A stretch of 12,289 nucleotides of DNA from an uncultured Kiritimatiellota bacterium (GTDB lineage: Bacteria > Verrucomicrobiota > Kiritimatiellia > RFP12 > UBA1067): positions 1 to 12,289 of the forward strand of contig CAKUGW010000098.1 in the NCBI GenBank assembly GCA_934654805.1. Direction: 5' to 3'. The notes below the pieces were generated by a model. That model did no database searches and was not told the DNA's origin. It was given only the letters and a program-made list of their open reading frames with translations. Of the stretch, positions 12,151 through 12,289 are shown one piece after another. Position 1 is the first letter of the stretch. Each line of letters begins with the position of its first letter. A program made the translations under genes and the position numbers.

Positions 12151-12159
12151 ATTATACCA
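12151..12159 (-). promoter_or_regulatory. Extended -10 promoter of purF
   Basis: On the minus strand the sequence reads TGGTATAAT, with no recognisable -35 in the GC-rich DNA upstream. It lies 47 bp before the purF ATG, giving a leader of about 40 nt that is poor in G up to the AAGGAG site. Confidence 0.7.
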
Positions 12160-12227
12160 AATTCGCCGCGACGACGGAGGCCGCGCGCCCTTTCGCGAAG
12201 CGCGTGACGGGCCGTGCCGCTTCCAGA

Positions 12228-12265
12228 GGTAAAGTTGATTTCGTTGATGGTTTACCCCCTGTAAA
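12228..12265. promoter_or_regulatory. Overlapping GTAAA/TTTAC inverted repeats at the window end
   Basis: GGTAAA (12228-12233) pairs with TTTACC (12251-12256), and TTTAC (12251-12255) also pairs with GTAAA (12261-12265). The stretch is less GC-rich than the genes. It could be a pair of operator half-sites or part of a promoter for a gene beyond the window. I see no start codon or gene in 12160-12289. Confidence 0.3.
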
Positions 12266-12289
12266 GATTGGCTGTTGTTGAAGGATGGA

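Noticed and set aside
10595..12232. A 545-codon plus-strand frame opposite purF
   Set aside because: It is an antisense shadow with low-complexity Arg/Ala/Val/Glu composition and spans the purF promoter.

Overview
This GC-rich bacterial window is almost entirely housekeeping metabolism and translation. Six of the transcription units read on the minus strand, and one small heat-shock pair reads on the plus strand. Several traits suggest a PVC-group bacterium (Kiritimatiellota, Verrucomicrobiota or Lentisphaerota): a HisI of the NCEQNS type, a PurF of the type I recall from Bacteroides-like genomes (MGGF-C start, RGGM, ISDTD), a eukaryote-like GH13_8 branching enzyme, a sigma-54 promoter on an Hsp20 pair, and short purine-rich repeats scattered between and inside genes. 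This placement is inference from motif recognition only.

Layout from left to right. Positions 1-146 are a more AT-rich intergenic end with a long imperfect hairpin. Next come oadA (147-1970) and oadG (2093-2314), the biotin-carrying carboxyltransferase and small membrane subunit of a sodium-pump decarboxylase; no beta subunit is present. A ten-unit octamer array with an inverted arm follows (2341-2476), then hisI (2506-2952), all on the minus strand. The hisI-hsp20 intergenic region is divergent. It carries an extended -10 promoter and a 14-bp palindrome for hisI, and a textbook sigma-54 promoter with upstream repeats for two tandem Hsp20 genes (3158-3538 and 3581-3916). A convergent hairpin terminator closes the Hsp20 operon inside the 3' end of the next minus-strand unit.

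That unit is nusA (7100-8386), infB (4540-7095) and a stand-alone GHKL ATPase (3904-4509), tightly spaced and read from a sigma-70 promoter at 8463-8491. A terminator-like hairpin in the nusA leader suggests attenuation. rimP, rbfA and truB, the usual neighbours of nusA-infB, are absent. Upstream lie glgB (8506-10593) and purF (10640-12103), each with its own extended -10 promoter (TGGTATAAT). The same motif also precedes hisI.

The genes do not form one pathway: they cover decarboxylation coupled to sodium export, histidine and purine synthesis, glycogen branching, transcription elongation, translation initiation and protein quality control. I see no mobile element, phage, CRISPR array or defence system. 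The least explained material is non-coding or quasi-coding: heptamer and octamer repeats in an intergenic region and in linkers of GlgB and IF2, a 39-nt G-free leader before oadA, the Hsp20 sigma-54 control region, the nusA leader, and the unusual motif changes in PurF, HisI and IF2.
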